Shown piece after piece: positions 23,132 through 33,905 of a stretch of 64,000 bases of DNA. The position numbers were made by a program, and so were the translations under genes. The notes under the pieces were generated by a model. The model saw nothing but the letters and a program-made list of their open reading frames with translations. It had not been told where the DNA came from and did no database searches. Source of the DNA: Bagarius yarrelli (taxonomy: Eukaryota; Chordata; Actinopteri; Siluriformes; Sisoridae); contig VCAZ01000012.1 in NCBI GenBank assembly GCA_005784505.1, positions 997,501 through 1,061,500 on the forward strand. Direction: 5' to 3'. Each line of letters opens with the position of its first letter. Positions within the stretch are counted from its first letter, which is position 1.

Positions 23132-24715
23132 TTAGTGTTCTATGTTTTGGCTGCCCCGTCGTTTGTTTCTCCTCCAGCAGACGACACAGATGCCGATAGT
23201 CACCAAAACCACTGTGCAAACGGCAGCAATGATGATCGCGTGTAGGTTCCACTGCCCATGAGTGTGGTCTTCCTTCTCTGAGACTGATATGGTGTTAGCT
23301 GAAGATCTGGTGGTGCGATCGTTAGGTAAAGCAGTGGGAGCAATTCTTGTGGATTTGGAAAGATTAGCTTCAGTAGATGTTTGAAGATGATGGTTTTTCA
23401 GGTTGATAATACTCATGTTCATCAACCATGCTGGAGTAACACACTTCAGAGATGAGCTGCTATTTACTTTCTCTTGGTTCTTCAATAGCCAATCTCGGAG
23501 AGGTACGATGTCATGATCGCATCTCCAGGGGTTTTCAGCTAGCACTACGTTGGAAGCATTGGCCAGAGAGTGTAAAAACTCCTCTGATAAATGATCAAGT
23601 GAATTATTTTGTATTTCCAGCTGCTGTAAGAAAGTGAGACCTTCGAGAAGCTTTCCAGGAAGGTGATGAAGCAAGTTGTTTCTCAGTGATATGCTGACCA
23701 AATTAGGAAGACCTCTGAACACATCTTCCTCAAGGCTGGTCAGGTGGTTGGACTGTAAAGAAATTTCTTTTAGCTCATTTAGTCCATTGAAGGCACCAGG
23801 AGAGATGTTGGAGATCTGGTTCTTGCTGACCACCAGTAGTTTTATATGACTCAAATTGCTAAAGATGTTTTTGTCAAGTCGAGTTAAATGGTTGTTGTAC
23901 AGCCACAGCTCCTGGAGCAGGGGCATGGGTCCGAATGTGTTTGGCGAGAGAGTCTGAAGCTGGTTATCGTAAAGTGAGATCTGTTGTAGATTGGGCAGGT
24001 TCAAGAAGATACCGTCTGGAAGATGTTCTATCTTATTGTTGGAAAGGTAGAGCTTTTGCAGCTTTGGTGTATGATTGAAAAGCTCTGCAGGTAAGTGGTT
24101 GAGGACGTTGTTCTGCAGATGCAAAGACTCAAGGTTCACCAGGTGCTCAAAGACATTGCCTGAAATCACCTCCAACTTGTTCTGTTTAAGAGACAAGAGC
24201 TTGAGCTTGTGAAGTCCATGGAAGGTCTCTGGGTAAAGGGTTCTGATGTTGTTGTCCTGCAGCACAAGCTTTTCCAGGTTAATCAGACCCTGAAAGATCT
24301 TCTCTGGAATAGATGTCAGCATGTTTTTCCTCAGGTTTAATGATTTCAGGGCTTGAAGATGAGCAAACAGGTGCTCTGGTAGAGAAAACAGCTCAGTTTC
24401 TTGAAGTACTAAACTGATTAAGTGGAGGGTTTTGTTGAAGGTTTGAGGATGCACCTCCCTTATCTTCGAAGTCCCAATTCCCAATTCTGTAAGAGTCTCA
24501 GAGAATGATTCGAAATCAGCTGGTTTCAGTGAGGTAAGGTTAGTATAGTAAATACTCAGAATGCTTGTATTAGTTGGAATGGGAGTGGGAAAATCTTTAA
24601 TTCCATATCCACTGCATGAAATCTTGCTGTTTTTGCACTGGCATTGCGGTGGACATCCCCAAACAACTGCATTCACAGCACAGATGCAGAAAATGATATA
24701 CTGTCCTAGATCCAT
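23132..24715 (-). CDS. LRRC15-like leucine-rich-repeat membrane protein
   Basis: A 527-residue protein in one coding exon. Residues 1-20 look like a signal peptide, followed by an LRRNT cap (Cys21, 25, 27 and 34 in a CPxxCxC pattern). About 14-15 tandem 24-residue repeats of the LxxLxLxxNxL type span residues 50-393. An LRRCT cap starts at NPWRCD (395-400) and includes Cys425. A Ser/Thr-rich stalk (about 445-485) is followed by one hydrophobic membrane segment (about 492-514) and a short basic tail. Several N-x-S/T sites predict a glycosylated ectodomain. The 'LWLYNNHLTRL', 'ISPGAFNGL' and 'NPWRCDHDIVPLRDWLL' stretches resemble LRRC15; CPN2 and GP5 are the nearest alternatives. The family mediates cell-surface adhesion or ligand binding, and the ligand is unknown here. 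The start is supported by an acceptor 'ccttttcag' ending at 24722, six bases upstream of ATG, and by G at +4. The frame is intact. Confidence 0.9.
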   Translation of the reverse strand: MDLGQYIIFCICAVNAVVWGCPPQCQCKNSKISCSGYGIKDFPTPIPTNTSILSIYYTNLTSLKPADFESFSETLTELGIGTSKIREVHPQTFNKTLHLISLVLQETELFSLPEHLFAHLQALKSLNLRKNMLTSIPEKIFQGLINLEKLVLQDNNIRTLYPETFHGLHKLKLLSLKQNKLEVISGNVFEHLVNLESLHLQNNVLNHLPAELFNHTPKLQKLYLSNNKIEHLPDGIFLNLPNLQQISLYDNQLQTLSPNTFGPMPLLQELWLYNNHLTRLDKNIFSNLSHIKLLVVSKNQISNISPGAFNGLNELKEISLQSNHLTSLEEDVFRGLPNLVSISLRNNLLHHLPGKLLEGLTFLQQLEIQNNSLDHLSEEFLHSLANASNVVLAENPWRCDHDIVPLRDWLLKNQEKVNSSSSLKCVTPAWLMNMSIINLKNHHLQTSTEANLSKSTRIAPTALPNDRTTRSSANTISVSEKEDHTHGQWNLHAIIIAAVCTVVLVTIGICVVCWRRNKRRGSQNIEH

Positions 24716-24779
24716 GGAGTCCTGAAAAGGAAAATAGATTTTTTTAGTGATTTCTTCCTAAATAAACAATATAGTTTTA

Positions 24780-24962
24780 CATTTAGGGCAGAAGTCCTTA
24801 TCCAAAGCAACTTACATTTATCTATTTTTTTAATACAACTGAGCAATTAGGGGTTAAGGGCCTTGCTCAGGGGCCCAACAGTGGCAACTGGTGGTGCTGG
24901 GAATCTAACCTGAATCTTCCAGGTATCATTCCAACACCTTACCACTGAGCCACCACTTTCTG
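24780..24962 (-). repeat. tRNA-headed SINE, near full length
   Basis: 'cttatccaaagcaacttaca' tail, 'ggttaagggccttgctcagg' body, and 'caacaccttaccactgagcc' head in reverse. Lies in the LRR gene's UTR intron, in sense orientation with the gene. Confidence 0.92.
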
Positions 24963-25014
24963 TTTTATGGTTCTATGTTCCTTTTGCCACAAAGTCAGCT
25001 AGTTGTCTTGAATG

Positions 25015-25264
25015 TCTTTGTATGTTGTAAAATGTCCCTGTGCACAAACCCCTGATCTCCATGAAGACATGCTGTGTCCTGAGTCCTGATTTTGACTCAA
25101 CCCTTAACACTGAACACCTTTAACCCTGAATGAACCCCAGACCATCTCACCTCAACATTACTGTCTGATCTAATTAAATCTATTGTAACTGAATGATCAA
25201 ATCCACACAGTCACATGACATAATCCAATGAAAAACTTGCACAGAAGTCTGGAGCTTATTATAG
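25015..25264 (+). mobile_element. Non-autonomous DNA transposon fragment
   Basis: 'ctgatctccatgaagacatg', 'cttaacactgaacaccttta', 'gaaccccagaccatctcacc' and 'ccacacagtcacatgacata' match the longer copy at 52140-52612. Terminal inverted repeats are lost. No open frame. Confidence 0.75.
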
Positions 25265-25455
25265 GTCAAAGTGGGAAGTGGTGGCTCAGTGATTAAGGTG
25301 TTGATCGTGGGTTCAATTCCCAGCACCATCCTACTGACATTGTTGGGTCCCTAAGCAAGGCCCTCAACCCTCAACTGCTCAGTTGGATTGAATAAGACAA
25401 ATGTCAGTCGCTGTAAGTAGGGGTGTCTGTAAAAATGGCAGAAATGTAAATAGAA
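25265..25455 (+). repeat. tRNA-headed SINE, near full length
   Basis: 'ggaagtggtggctcagtgat' head, 'gtgggttcaattcccagcac' B box, 'ctaagcaaggccctcaaccc' body and 'gtcgctgtaagtaggggtgt' tail. Confidence 0.92.
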
Positions 25456-25579
25456 GTGAAACCACATCTAAAATACAGTTTTCAAAGCAGACAGACGGCT
25501 GTGACAGTCAGGTGACCCAATGCTCTTTATCTGTATAGTTGTTATATAACATTACATTCATGGATTACAGTATATTAAA

Positions 25580-25810
25580 AGTGGCGCAGTGGTGGCTCAA
25601 TTGGTTGAGGTGCTAAATTGCTGATCTGAAGACCAGAAGGACCTTGGTGCAAGCCAACCACTGCTGGGTCCTTGAGCAAGACCCTTAACCCTTCCTGCTC
25701 CAGGGGCGCTGTATCATAGCTGACCCTGCGCTCTGACCCCCAACTTACTAAGATGGAATATGCAAAAAATGCATTTCATTGGCTCTGTACACGTACCTTA
25801 CACAAGGTTT
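25580..25810 (+). repeat. SINE subfamily 2 (different 3' half)
   Basis: The tRNA-like head 'gtggtggctcaattggttga' is joined to a distinct tail: 'tgctccaggggcgctgtatc', 'tgaccctgcgctctgacccc' and 'aaatgcatttcattggctct'. The same tail occurs at 27903-28125 (reverse) and 40385-40552, so it is a separate subfamily sharing the head. Confidence 0.85.
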
Positions 25811-26061
25811 TTTATTAAAAACTGCATGCATAAATTATGCAAATTATGTCTTTTTCACCATATAAAAGAAATTATTTTACTCTATAAACTATAATTAAAC
25901 AATGAATTTTTAAGTTTTAAAAATGTTTTTTGAACTGCATTTATTTTAAACGTAGCACAGAAATGTTATTAGTGTTCTTGTGATCAATGCACGGGGTTGA
26001 GTAAAAGCTGTATTGTTTTGTATAAAAAGAATTAAGACTGTTTATTGATTAAACATTTTCT

Positions 26062-26237
26062 TGTGGGAAGTTATAGCCCAGTGGTTGGATTGTTAATCAA
26101 AAGATCATGGGTTCTCAGCACCACTGCACAGCTGCTACTCCTGGGCCCCTGGGTAGGGCCCTTAACCCTCAACTTCTTGTTAAATAAATATATATATAAG
26201 TCATGCCTGATAAATGGCAGAAACATAAATGTTTGGG
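26062..26237 (+). repeat. tRNA-headed SINE
   Basis: 'gggaagttatagcccagtgg' head, 'gggcccctgggtagggccct' body, 'gcctgataaatggcagaaac' tail. Confidence 0.85.
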
Positions 26238-26239
26238 GA

Positions 26240-26338
26240 CTTGGTAGCTTCATGGTTAAAGTGTTCAAATCGGACCAAGTTGGGCCCCTGAGCAAGGCCC
26301 TTAACACTCAACTGCTCAAATGGATTAAAACGTTTCTG
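26240..26338 (+). repeat. tRNA-headed SINE, short copy
   Basis: 'cttggtagcttcatggttaa' head and 'gggcccctgagcaaggccct' body; the B-box region is deleted. First of two copies that follow the 26062 copy almost end to end. Confidence 0.85.
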
Positions 26339-26344
26339 TGCAAT

Positions 26345-26477
26345 TCTGTGATTTAGGTGTTGGAACGCTGATCAGAAGATTATGGGTTCAAATCCAAGCA
26401 CCACCAACCTGCCACTGCTGGGCCCCTGAGCCCTAAAACACCTGCCAATTGCTGGAAATGTAAATGTAATTGCTTAA
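26345..26477 (+). repeat. tRNA-headed SINE, body-deleted copy
   Basis: 'taggtgttggaacgctgatc', B box 'gggttcaaatccaagcacca', 'cactgctgggcccctgagcc', then a jump to 'cctgccaattgctggaaatg'. Confidence 0.82.
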
Positions 26478-26630
26478 TGAATCCTCTTAGGGAATGCAGC
26501 TCCTTAAATGTTTGAAATAAAAATAAACACCATTACCGGTAAAGCACACAGGAAACTAATCTTGATTGTGATCAAGAAACTAAACAGAGGGGTTCCGCCT
26601 TGTTGTAAGAGAACCGACGGTGCTCATGTC

Positions 26631-26875
26631 CAATTCAATTCAATTCAGTTTTATTTGTATAGCGCTTTTTACAATGGTGATTGTCACACAAAGCAGCTTT
26701 ACAATTGAAGAAATTATAAAAACAGAATTAAACATAAATCAGTTTGTCCCTGATGATCAAGCCGGGGGCGACGGTGGCAAGGAAAAAACTCCCTGAGATG
26801 AGATAGGAAGAAACCTTGAGAGGAACCAGACTCAGCAGGGAACCCATCCTCATTTGGGGTGAAAAACAGGTAGCA
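26631..26875 (+). repeat. Teleost interspersed repeat B
   Basis: Starts with AATTC repeats and 'ttttatttgtatagcgcttt', continues 'gtcacacaaagcagctttac', 'aagccgggggcgacggtggc', 'aaaactccctgagatgagat' and 'gaaaccttgagaggaaccag', and ends near 'ggaacccatcctcatttggg'. Reverse copy at 19029-19273. Class unassigned. Confidence 0.85.
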
Positions 26876-27129
26876 GGGAACCTCATGTCACATGTTCCGT
26901 TTAACCTCTGTAGTTAAATATATGCTATTTAACTTGCATACACAGTTAATCAGATCTCAGATGACGTTAAATTAAATATGAGAATTACATTAAGCCTTTG
27001 TTAAAGATTAAATTATCAAGTATTTGATAACGTAGTTTAAATCCTGGATTGTTAAAATACTTTACTCTTTAATTATACTTTACTCTTTATTTTTTATTTT
27101 ATTTTTATTTGTACGGTACAGATTCTTAC

Positions 27130-27330
27130 CTTTGGCAGAGAACTGTTCAGAAATTGTGTTTGGTTTCTTCTTCTTCTTTGTGAAAGTAAGCTGCTCCCTC
27201 AACTTCTTATCTTCTCCATAAACAGCAGCAACGTTTTCTCCAGATTCCTCTTAACATCCACACACACACACACACCCCACTTACTCTCACATCTGGCTCA
27301 TCAGTGCCAGGCTCTTTAAAACCCTCTCGT
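27130..27330 (-). promoter_or_regulatory. Predicted promoter and 5' UTR exon of the LRR gene
   Basis: On the minus strand TTTTAAAG (plus 27314-27321) is TATA-like. A start site about 30 bp downstream (near 27285-27295) would give a non-coding exon of roughly 160 bp ending in the donor 'gccaaag|gtaaga' at 27130. A (GT)n tract on the sense strand lies inside it (plus 27258-27276). All positions are predictions. Confidence 0.5.
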
Positions 27331-27902
27331 AGATCCACCCACATTATTTCCAAATGACTCAGGCGAAAAATTTCCCCTCCCAGTTTTCTAACATGGCTTT
27401 GAAGATGCAGCATGGTGAGGGAGGGTTTTTCGTACTATAAATAGAAAGTTTGTCATTATGCAGATGTGCTACATTGTCATTTCTAGGAAATTTACAGCAT
27501 AAATTCAGTTTTATAGGTGGATTGTTTTTGAAAATAGATTTTAGGACCAAGGCGTATCATCAGCTGTGCAGGTAATTGTCTTTTCAACTTCTCACATAAA
27601 AATAAATATTGATATAATATATTATTATTATCAGAGGCAAAAATCATTTTTATTTTGTTTAACTTCACTTGCAATTTCAATTTTTCTGTTAAATATAAAC
27701 ACTCTAATATACAGTGATGGTATAACGTTTAATAGCAACCACAGCGCTGATAAATTCATATTTTTAATTGGTCAAAATTACGTTTAAATGAGAACAATTC
27801 TTTTTTTTAAGCTATCCTTTTTTTATAGCCACCAGAGGGAGCCATTCCCAGAAGAATTCTGGGCCATGCGAAATTTGATATCGGGCCGCCGGTGTCTTGC
27901 AA
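27331..27902. other. Upstream flank of the LRR gene
   Basis: Mostly unique AT-rich DNA. About 27331-27430 is less AT-rich and may belong to the promoter. No coding exon seen. Confidence 0.4.
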
Positions 27903-28125
27903 ATGTACATGCCTTTATTTTGTCATGTATACTTTTTTACAGCACAGTGAAATTCGTTTTTCACATATCCCATCTTAGTAAGTTGGGGTCAGAAAGGATA
28001 CAGCACCCCTGGAGCAGGAAAGGTCAAGGACCCAACAGTGGTTGGCTTGCTGGTGGTGGGGCTTGAACCCAGGTGTTCCTAGTATTTAGATCAGCAACGT
28101 AACCATTTGAGCCACCACTTCAACC
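27903..28125 (-). repeat. SINE subfamily 2, reverse copy
   Basis: 'ttattttgtcatgtatactt', 'cagtgaaattcgtttttcac', 'cttagtaagttggggtcaga', 'cagcacccctggagcaggaa' and head 'ccatttgagccaccacttc' are the reverse of the copy at 25580-25810. The tail supports a 3' end of the 'tgacaataaag' type. Confidence 0.88.
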
Positions 28126-28600
28126 TCTCTCTTCCAGTCATGTCCTCTAGTCAGACGTACGTACCCAGATCACATCGTTACAGGCTCATCCACATCTGGA
28201 AAGCTGTAATACGGCAAAAACCCTACCAACCCAGACCAGGGATTTTGGTATCCACAGGGGACATTAAAACTATTTCTGCCCTGCCCTATTTCAGCTGCAG
28301 CTCCTCTGCAGAATCCACCCAACATTTTACTTTATCACTCACCTGTTTCTCCTGTCTCCACAGAGCCTGGTCCAATCAATGAACCCCCTTTTCCGATAAT
28401 ACTGCAGTACAGCAATGTCTACACAGTAAGGAAGATCTTGTACCCTCAGCATCGTGGTGGTTGCTTGAAGTATTTAGTTAACTGAGAGGACTACAGCCCA
28501 GAGAAAAGATCTTGGGTTTCCAGGGACGACATTCTAGACCACAGTCTTCTCACAGAGTTACACACAGCACACCCGGAATACCCCACTCTGTCCACAGCAA
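28126..28600 (+). pseudogene. Decayed Ty3/gypsy chromovirus integrase C-terminus and chromodomain
   Basis: Frame-by-frame reading gives pieces of an integrase C-terminal segment (HIWKA..., then an ...LVSTGDI-like piece near 28185-28270). From about 28404 comes a chromodomain: VYTVRKIL, then KYLVN followed by an in-frame TGA where the family has the conserved Trp of a W-E-G-Y motif, then SPEKRSWVSRDDILD and a downstream LLTELH. Frameshifts separate the upstream pieces. The reverse transcriptase, RNase H and gag parts are absent. It is followed directly by an LTR-like stretch. Confidence 0.8.
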
Positions 28601-28620
28601 CCTCAGTGTAGAGGGGTTTC

Positions 28621-29020
28621 TATTACAATACCACTAAGCCTCTCTACTTACCAACACACCCAACCGCCAGGTTCCTCCACAACTTAACTCACTCCATCAG
28701 TATTAGTCAGCCAAACCTGCAGCTCTCACTCACTCACCCTCTCCTATTCAAGAGCAAAAGCCACACACAGTCACTGTCTGGTCTCAGTTATGCGACTATA
28801 ACTATAGTCACTCCCTTTGATCGCCGTATCTCGTCATCGCCCTTTCTAAGTTCCTACCTACCTTTCTCCTACAAGCATCCTTCAGTCTGAGTCCATCAGC
28901 TCCTGCCACTCCTCAGCCTTTTCTTCCCTCCTGTGTCCTTCACTGGCCTCTGTTCAGTAAACTCCCCTGTCTGTGTTTAAACTCTTGCCTTCAGTCTGGT
29001 TTAAAGTTTAACAATTGACA
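28621..29020 (+). mobile_element. 3' LTR of the chromovirus remnant
   Basis: About 400 bp directly downstream of the chromodomain remnant, starting at a TATTAC that resembles TGTTAC-type LTR starts. It ends 'cctgtctgtgtttaaactct', 'gccttcagtctggtttaaag', 'acaattgaca'. The pyrimidine-rich body fits LTRs of fish chromoviruses. No 5' LTR is visible in the window, so boundaries are approximate. Confidence 0.6.
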
Positions 29021-29920
29021 TTTTGAATTTATGCTGTTTTGTCGTTGTGTATCATGTGACAATATCAACATGGCGGATATAAGACATCTATACTACCCCA
29101 CTCATACTATTGTATATTAAACGAACAGTCAGGAAGTAGGTACCAACTCAAATGTAATACCAGAACTTCCCCTTCACAACATCTTTTGCTTCTTACAAAT
29201 TACATTTGAATCCAGTTTTTAATCAATAATATCGGATTATTTATCAGCAGATTATACATCTCTCTCTGACTCATGATTTATCTTTACCGCTTTACATTCC
29301 CGGCCAGTGAGAAAGAAAGAATTCTGGGAGTTTTGGAATGACTTGCTTTACTGTTCTTCCAGGCAAGCGTGTGTGTGTTAGTCCTGTGTGACATTATCAT
29401 TCCGAGGAGCTACACACTTCTTAGTCATTACAGTACATACTGTAACATCCCATCCACAGGACTCAGCTTTTCTACACTGTTTTGACATGGAAAATGTGAA
29501 CTATTAAAAAAAACAGTCTGGAAATCATAACTGGAAAAAGAAACACAGATTACAAAAAGAACGAGTGTGTCAGCACCCAGATACGAGAACTGGAAATAAA
29601 AAGAGAAAAACAGGAAGCACCAATCTTCAGATCCCAGGAATCAGACATTAAAAAATCGAACATGTAGTTGAAAAACAACAACTGTGTTGCTCAGCTTATC
29701 TGTGTGGAGGTTGTTTTAATGCTTATAAGTGAATTTTGGAGTAACCATTTTTTTGTTTTGTTTTGTTTTGTTTTTTATTTAAACACACTCAGACGCCAGA
29801 CCTATGAAACGCTGGAAACTCTACAAAAATTTTAATGTCATTGATAGGTTGAAACTGATTGGTTGGGATTTGGGGCCCGTAGTGGCCATCAATATGACTA
29901 ACTATTGTCTTAATTAAAAT
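29021..29920. other. Unique sequence without a gene
   Basis: Contains a (TTTTG)n patch (29753-29775) and otherwise non-repetitive DNA. No exon or regulatory signal stands out. Confidence 0.4.
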
Positions 29921-30094
29921 AACAGTTGCCTCACAAAAAAGGCCTGGGTTCGATTCCCCTGCAGGGGTCTTTCTGTGTGGAGTTTGTATGTTCCCCCTGT
30001 GTTTGTGTGGGTTTACTCCGGGTTCTCCGGTTTCCTCCCACAGTCCAAAAGCATGTATGTTAGATTGATTGGTGATTCTAAATTGTCCATAGGA

Positions 30095-30125
<31 letters not shown>

Positions 30126-30282
30126 TCGCCCTGTAATGGACTGGTGACCTGTCCAGGGTGTTCCTTCCTGCTTTTTACCCTTTCAGAGACGGCTGGGATA
30201 GACTCCAGCAGATCCCTGTGAATCTATATATGAAGGTATAGAAGATAAATAAATGAATGAATGAATGAATGAATGAATAAAC
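29921..30282 (+). repeat. High-copy teleost repeat (SINE-like), 5'-truncated
   Basis: Begins inside the head at 'cagttgcctcacaaaaaagg', has a perfect B box GGTTCGATTCC (29947-29957), and 'gttagattgattggtgattc'. An expanded (GT)n follows (30100-30126), then 'gtaatggactggtgacctgt', 'gacggctgggatagactcca' and an AATG tail (30248-30280). Confidence 0.9.
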
Positions 30283-30534
30283 ATCAGATGATGTAAAAGA
30301 GGATAAAATTCAAGAAAATGAAAATGGCTTATCTACCTATATTAATGTGTGTGCGTGTGTGTGTGTGTTTCTCACCTGCCGTCTCTCCCTCTGTTCCGCC
30401 AGTAGGTGGGGCTCTTTTTTGTGGGTTAATAAAGATCAAATTAGGAATGATTTTGTAAAAATTATTAAAGGAATAAATACTTCTTCATGTGTTATTAATG
30501 TCTTTTCTAGTGTTTGGATGTGCATAAGCAGTGG

Positions 30535-30692
30535 TAGGAAGCGGTGGCTCATGGTTAAGGTGTTGTACTACCAACCTGAAGATTGTGGGTTTGATTCCCA
30601 GCGCCACCACTGAGCAGCGCCCTTAACCCTCAGTTGCATAAATGAGATAAATGTAGGTCGCTCTGCCAAACACTTAAATGTAAAAGCACACA
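30535..30692 (+). repeat. tRNA-headed SINE
   Basis: 'agcggtggctcatggttaag' head, 'gtgggtttgattcccagcgc' B box, 'aaatgagataaatgtaggtc' and 'ctctgccaaacacttaaatg' tail. Part of the 'ggcccctgagcaagg' body is deleted. Confidence 0.9.
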
Positions 30693-31477
30693 GCTCTGAA
30701 TGAGGAAGAAAAACTACCTCATTCACTCAATCTGACAGGAAGCAGAGCTCTAATGCCAGATTTACCGGGCAGCATGTTCCATTCTGCTGCGTCGCTTCCT
30801 GACACTGAAATTCACTTGTGTTCAAAATATTCTAAAACTCATAAAGAGATGATCCAGAAATGCACTGAGGTCTAAAAGTGAACGTCCTTAACATTATATT
30901 CATGCAGAAACACACTACACACTCCGACTGGACACTTTATCAGGAACACCTGCTTATTTATGCCGTTATCTTGTCGGCCAATCACGTGGCAGCAGAGCAA
31001 AGAAATTTATTATTTACACACACTATAAGAATTAAAAATCGGTGTCTGTAACTTGAATTGTTTTTTTAACAGATGTGCCGTTATGAGTGTTTTAGAATCC
31101 TGAATTTCACTCAACAGTCAGCAGAATGTAGATATCAGTGTTGGTCAGTGCGGGTCAGTCAGTGGATCTCTGCGGTTCTAAACACTATCAGAATCACTGA
31201 GCTACATTTACACCCTAAATTCTAATATTAGTTCCATTAAATTGTATTAATTTATTCCAGCAGTTTATTCTCTTCATTTCGTAGTGTTTCTCTCGCTGCA
31301 CTGCTTCCAGTACGTGGATGTGGATGTTGGATTATTTTGTCCAATCAGATTTCAGTTTCTATGTGTTGCCATGTTAATCTAATCTGCCCTTCAGAATCAG
31401 AAGTGCAGCCCGTGGAACTAACACTAGATTAACTGTTTATTTACATGTTAATATAAGTAATAATTGATAAACATTTA
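30693..31477. other. Unique sequence without a gene
   Basis: The segment 30930-31010 ('gacactttatcaggaacacc', 'gccaatcacgtggcagcaga') resembles a common fish interspersed repeat. Otherwise nothing is recognised. Confidence 0.4.
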
Positions 31478-31612
31478 TTCACCTATGTTGTATACCTGCT
31501 TATTCCCTAAGTCTGGGTCATGTGGAATCTTCTGGAATCTGCTGAAAGGGCGAGTGGCAGGAGGTGAACACCCTGGACAGGTCGCCAGTCCAACACAGGA
31601 CGATATACAGAA
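31478..31612 (-). repeat. Fragment of the teleost SINE-like repeat
   Basis: 'cttattccctaagtctgggt', 'gctgaaagggcgagtggcag', 'acaccctggacaggtcgcca' and 'gtccaacacagga' match the tail half of the copy at 21226. The head half is missing. Confidence 0.75.
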
Positions 31613-32500
31613 CCGATATTTTTTTCATTAATTAATTTTCCCTGACCTAAAGTCCCAGTCCTGTCCCAACACACACACTACACAATATTGCAATTTAGAA
31701 AGTGCACACTTTAGTTAATTAGTGTAAAAGGGAACAAGTGCACTGAGTGTTTGCAGTTTTGCTGCTAAAAATGGTAATTACATGAAGATACTTTTACTTA
31801 CACTTAACTTTCCTCTCCTGTCGTTCAGAAAAATGTCGCAGGTTTAACGAGAAATAAGTAGTAAATGAGCAGGACAGCGTTCTAAACACTGATGACCAGC
31901 AGAGGGAGACAAAGCGTAACATTTGATTCAGGTAAAATGCATTCGGCATTAAAATCTAAATTTTACCATGTTTTCCTGTCTGTTCGGTTAACAGGTCCAG
32001 GCAGGACAGTGTTATCAATTAAAACGCTAAACTTTAATTAATCAACTCATCGATTATTAGATTTTAGGATCAGCATAAACGAATAATTTAAGAGGTTTTT
32101 TAATTTAGGAAATGTCTGTTTTACCATACAGTCAAATTATTACTCTGTAATAATTAAAGCAGTTTATACCATCAAATAATACATTTACAGCGTAAATGTG
32201 GTTAGGGCAGAAAAAGAAGGAAGACAAAAAGACACTAGATGTAAACATAATTTTAGAAAAATAATGTAAAATGTTTTTTTTTTTGAAGAATGAAATACAC
32301 TGATGGCATTCAGTAGACCCTCCTATCAGAGCTGCCAGAGTAACAGGGGCGAGCTGGAATTTGACCTGGGGTAATAACCAGCACCTTAAGCAGGTCTAAA
32401 TGCTTTAAAAAAAACTTAATTTCAGGTGGGTGGTGGTGGTGGGGGGGGGGGTAATCTAACAGCAACAGACACTCACCTATCTACATCAACCGATCAGAAG
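31613..32500. other. Unique sequence without a gene
   Basis: AT-rich. Ends with a GGT/G-run tract (32426-32451). No exon recognised. Confidence 0.4.
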
Positions 32501-32504
32501 TAGT

Positions 32505-33215
<711 letters not shown>

Positions 33216-33399
33216 GGGATAGATATATGGATAAGTTACCACTGCTAAAAGTTTTTAATCATTAAAAACAAAAAAAAACAGCTAAAGAAGAAAGAAATGC
33301 ATGCAGTGTTAACAGAAAAAAACAGCTCGCATCAAAATGCATCAACCAGAAGCTTCTCTTGAGCTAACAGTAGTTTCAGAACTAAAAGTTAGCGAGATG

Positions 33400-33905
33400 A
33401 TGCTAACCACAATGCCGTGACCTTCACAGATTCCGGCGTTTGCTGGGTTTGAGCGCAAATGTGTCCAGTACAAAGCTTATTTTTAGCTGAGCAGCGGTTT
33501 CACGTCGCTGTCGTGTGGCAGCAATTAGCATAAATCCTGATTTTTTTCTTGTTTTCAGCGTTTAGCACAGACGCCGTAAACACCACAATGCGGATTTTCT
33601 CAAGTGTTTTGTCTTCCTTTCAGTCGTCCTGGCAGACTGGAAGACAAATCCAGGCTCAAACAAAAGCTTTGTGCAGAGACGCAGCATTGGGAATGACATG
33701 GAAGTGGAGACGAGTCTGTCGGAGACACAAACGCTACTATTGTTTTTTCAACATATAATCCTAATTTCCTTTTTCCGAGAGAAAAGAAGGGCTGGGTTCT
33801 CATGACGAGAGCGAGACGGGTAATCCGGATCAAATGCCTTAGCGGCAGCATTCTTTAGGAGCCCCTGTCTCCTTGAGGAGCTTTGGGACTTTAGCGGTGT
33901 GTTTG
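33400..33905. promoter_or_regulatory. Candidate conserved non-coding element
   Basis: Unique, GC-balanced DNA with 'ggcagcaattagcataaatc' (homeodomain-type TAATT and AAATCC words near 33510-33535), TTTAGCTGAGCAG and GCTACTATTGTTTT. Overlapping open frames on both strands have no domain. Regulatory function inferred. Confidence 0.35.

Larger units (their letters stand above)
24722..27129 (-). other. 5' UTR intron of the LRR gene (predicted)
   Basis: Minus-strand donor 'aaag|gtaagaa' (exon end 27130) and acceptor 'ttttccttttcag|gactcc' just before the ATG fit GT-AG consensus well. The 2.4 kb between them is packed with at least six SINE copies, a DNA-transposon fragment and repeat B. Splicing is predicted, not observed. 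Confidence 0.65.

Noticed and set aside
23452..23637. Plus-strand open frame inside the LRR gene
   Set aside because: Shadow of the minus-strand coding exon.
27207..27413. 68-codon minus-strand open frame next to the LRR promoter
   Set aside because: Crosses the TATA-like box and a CA run; no homology. Better explained as promoter and 5' UTR.
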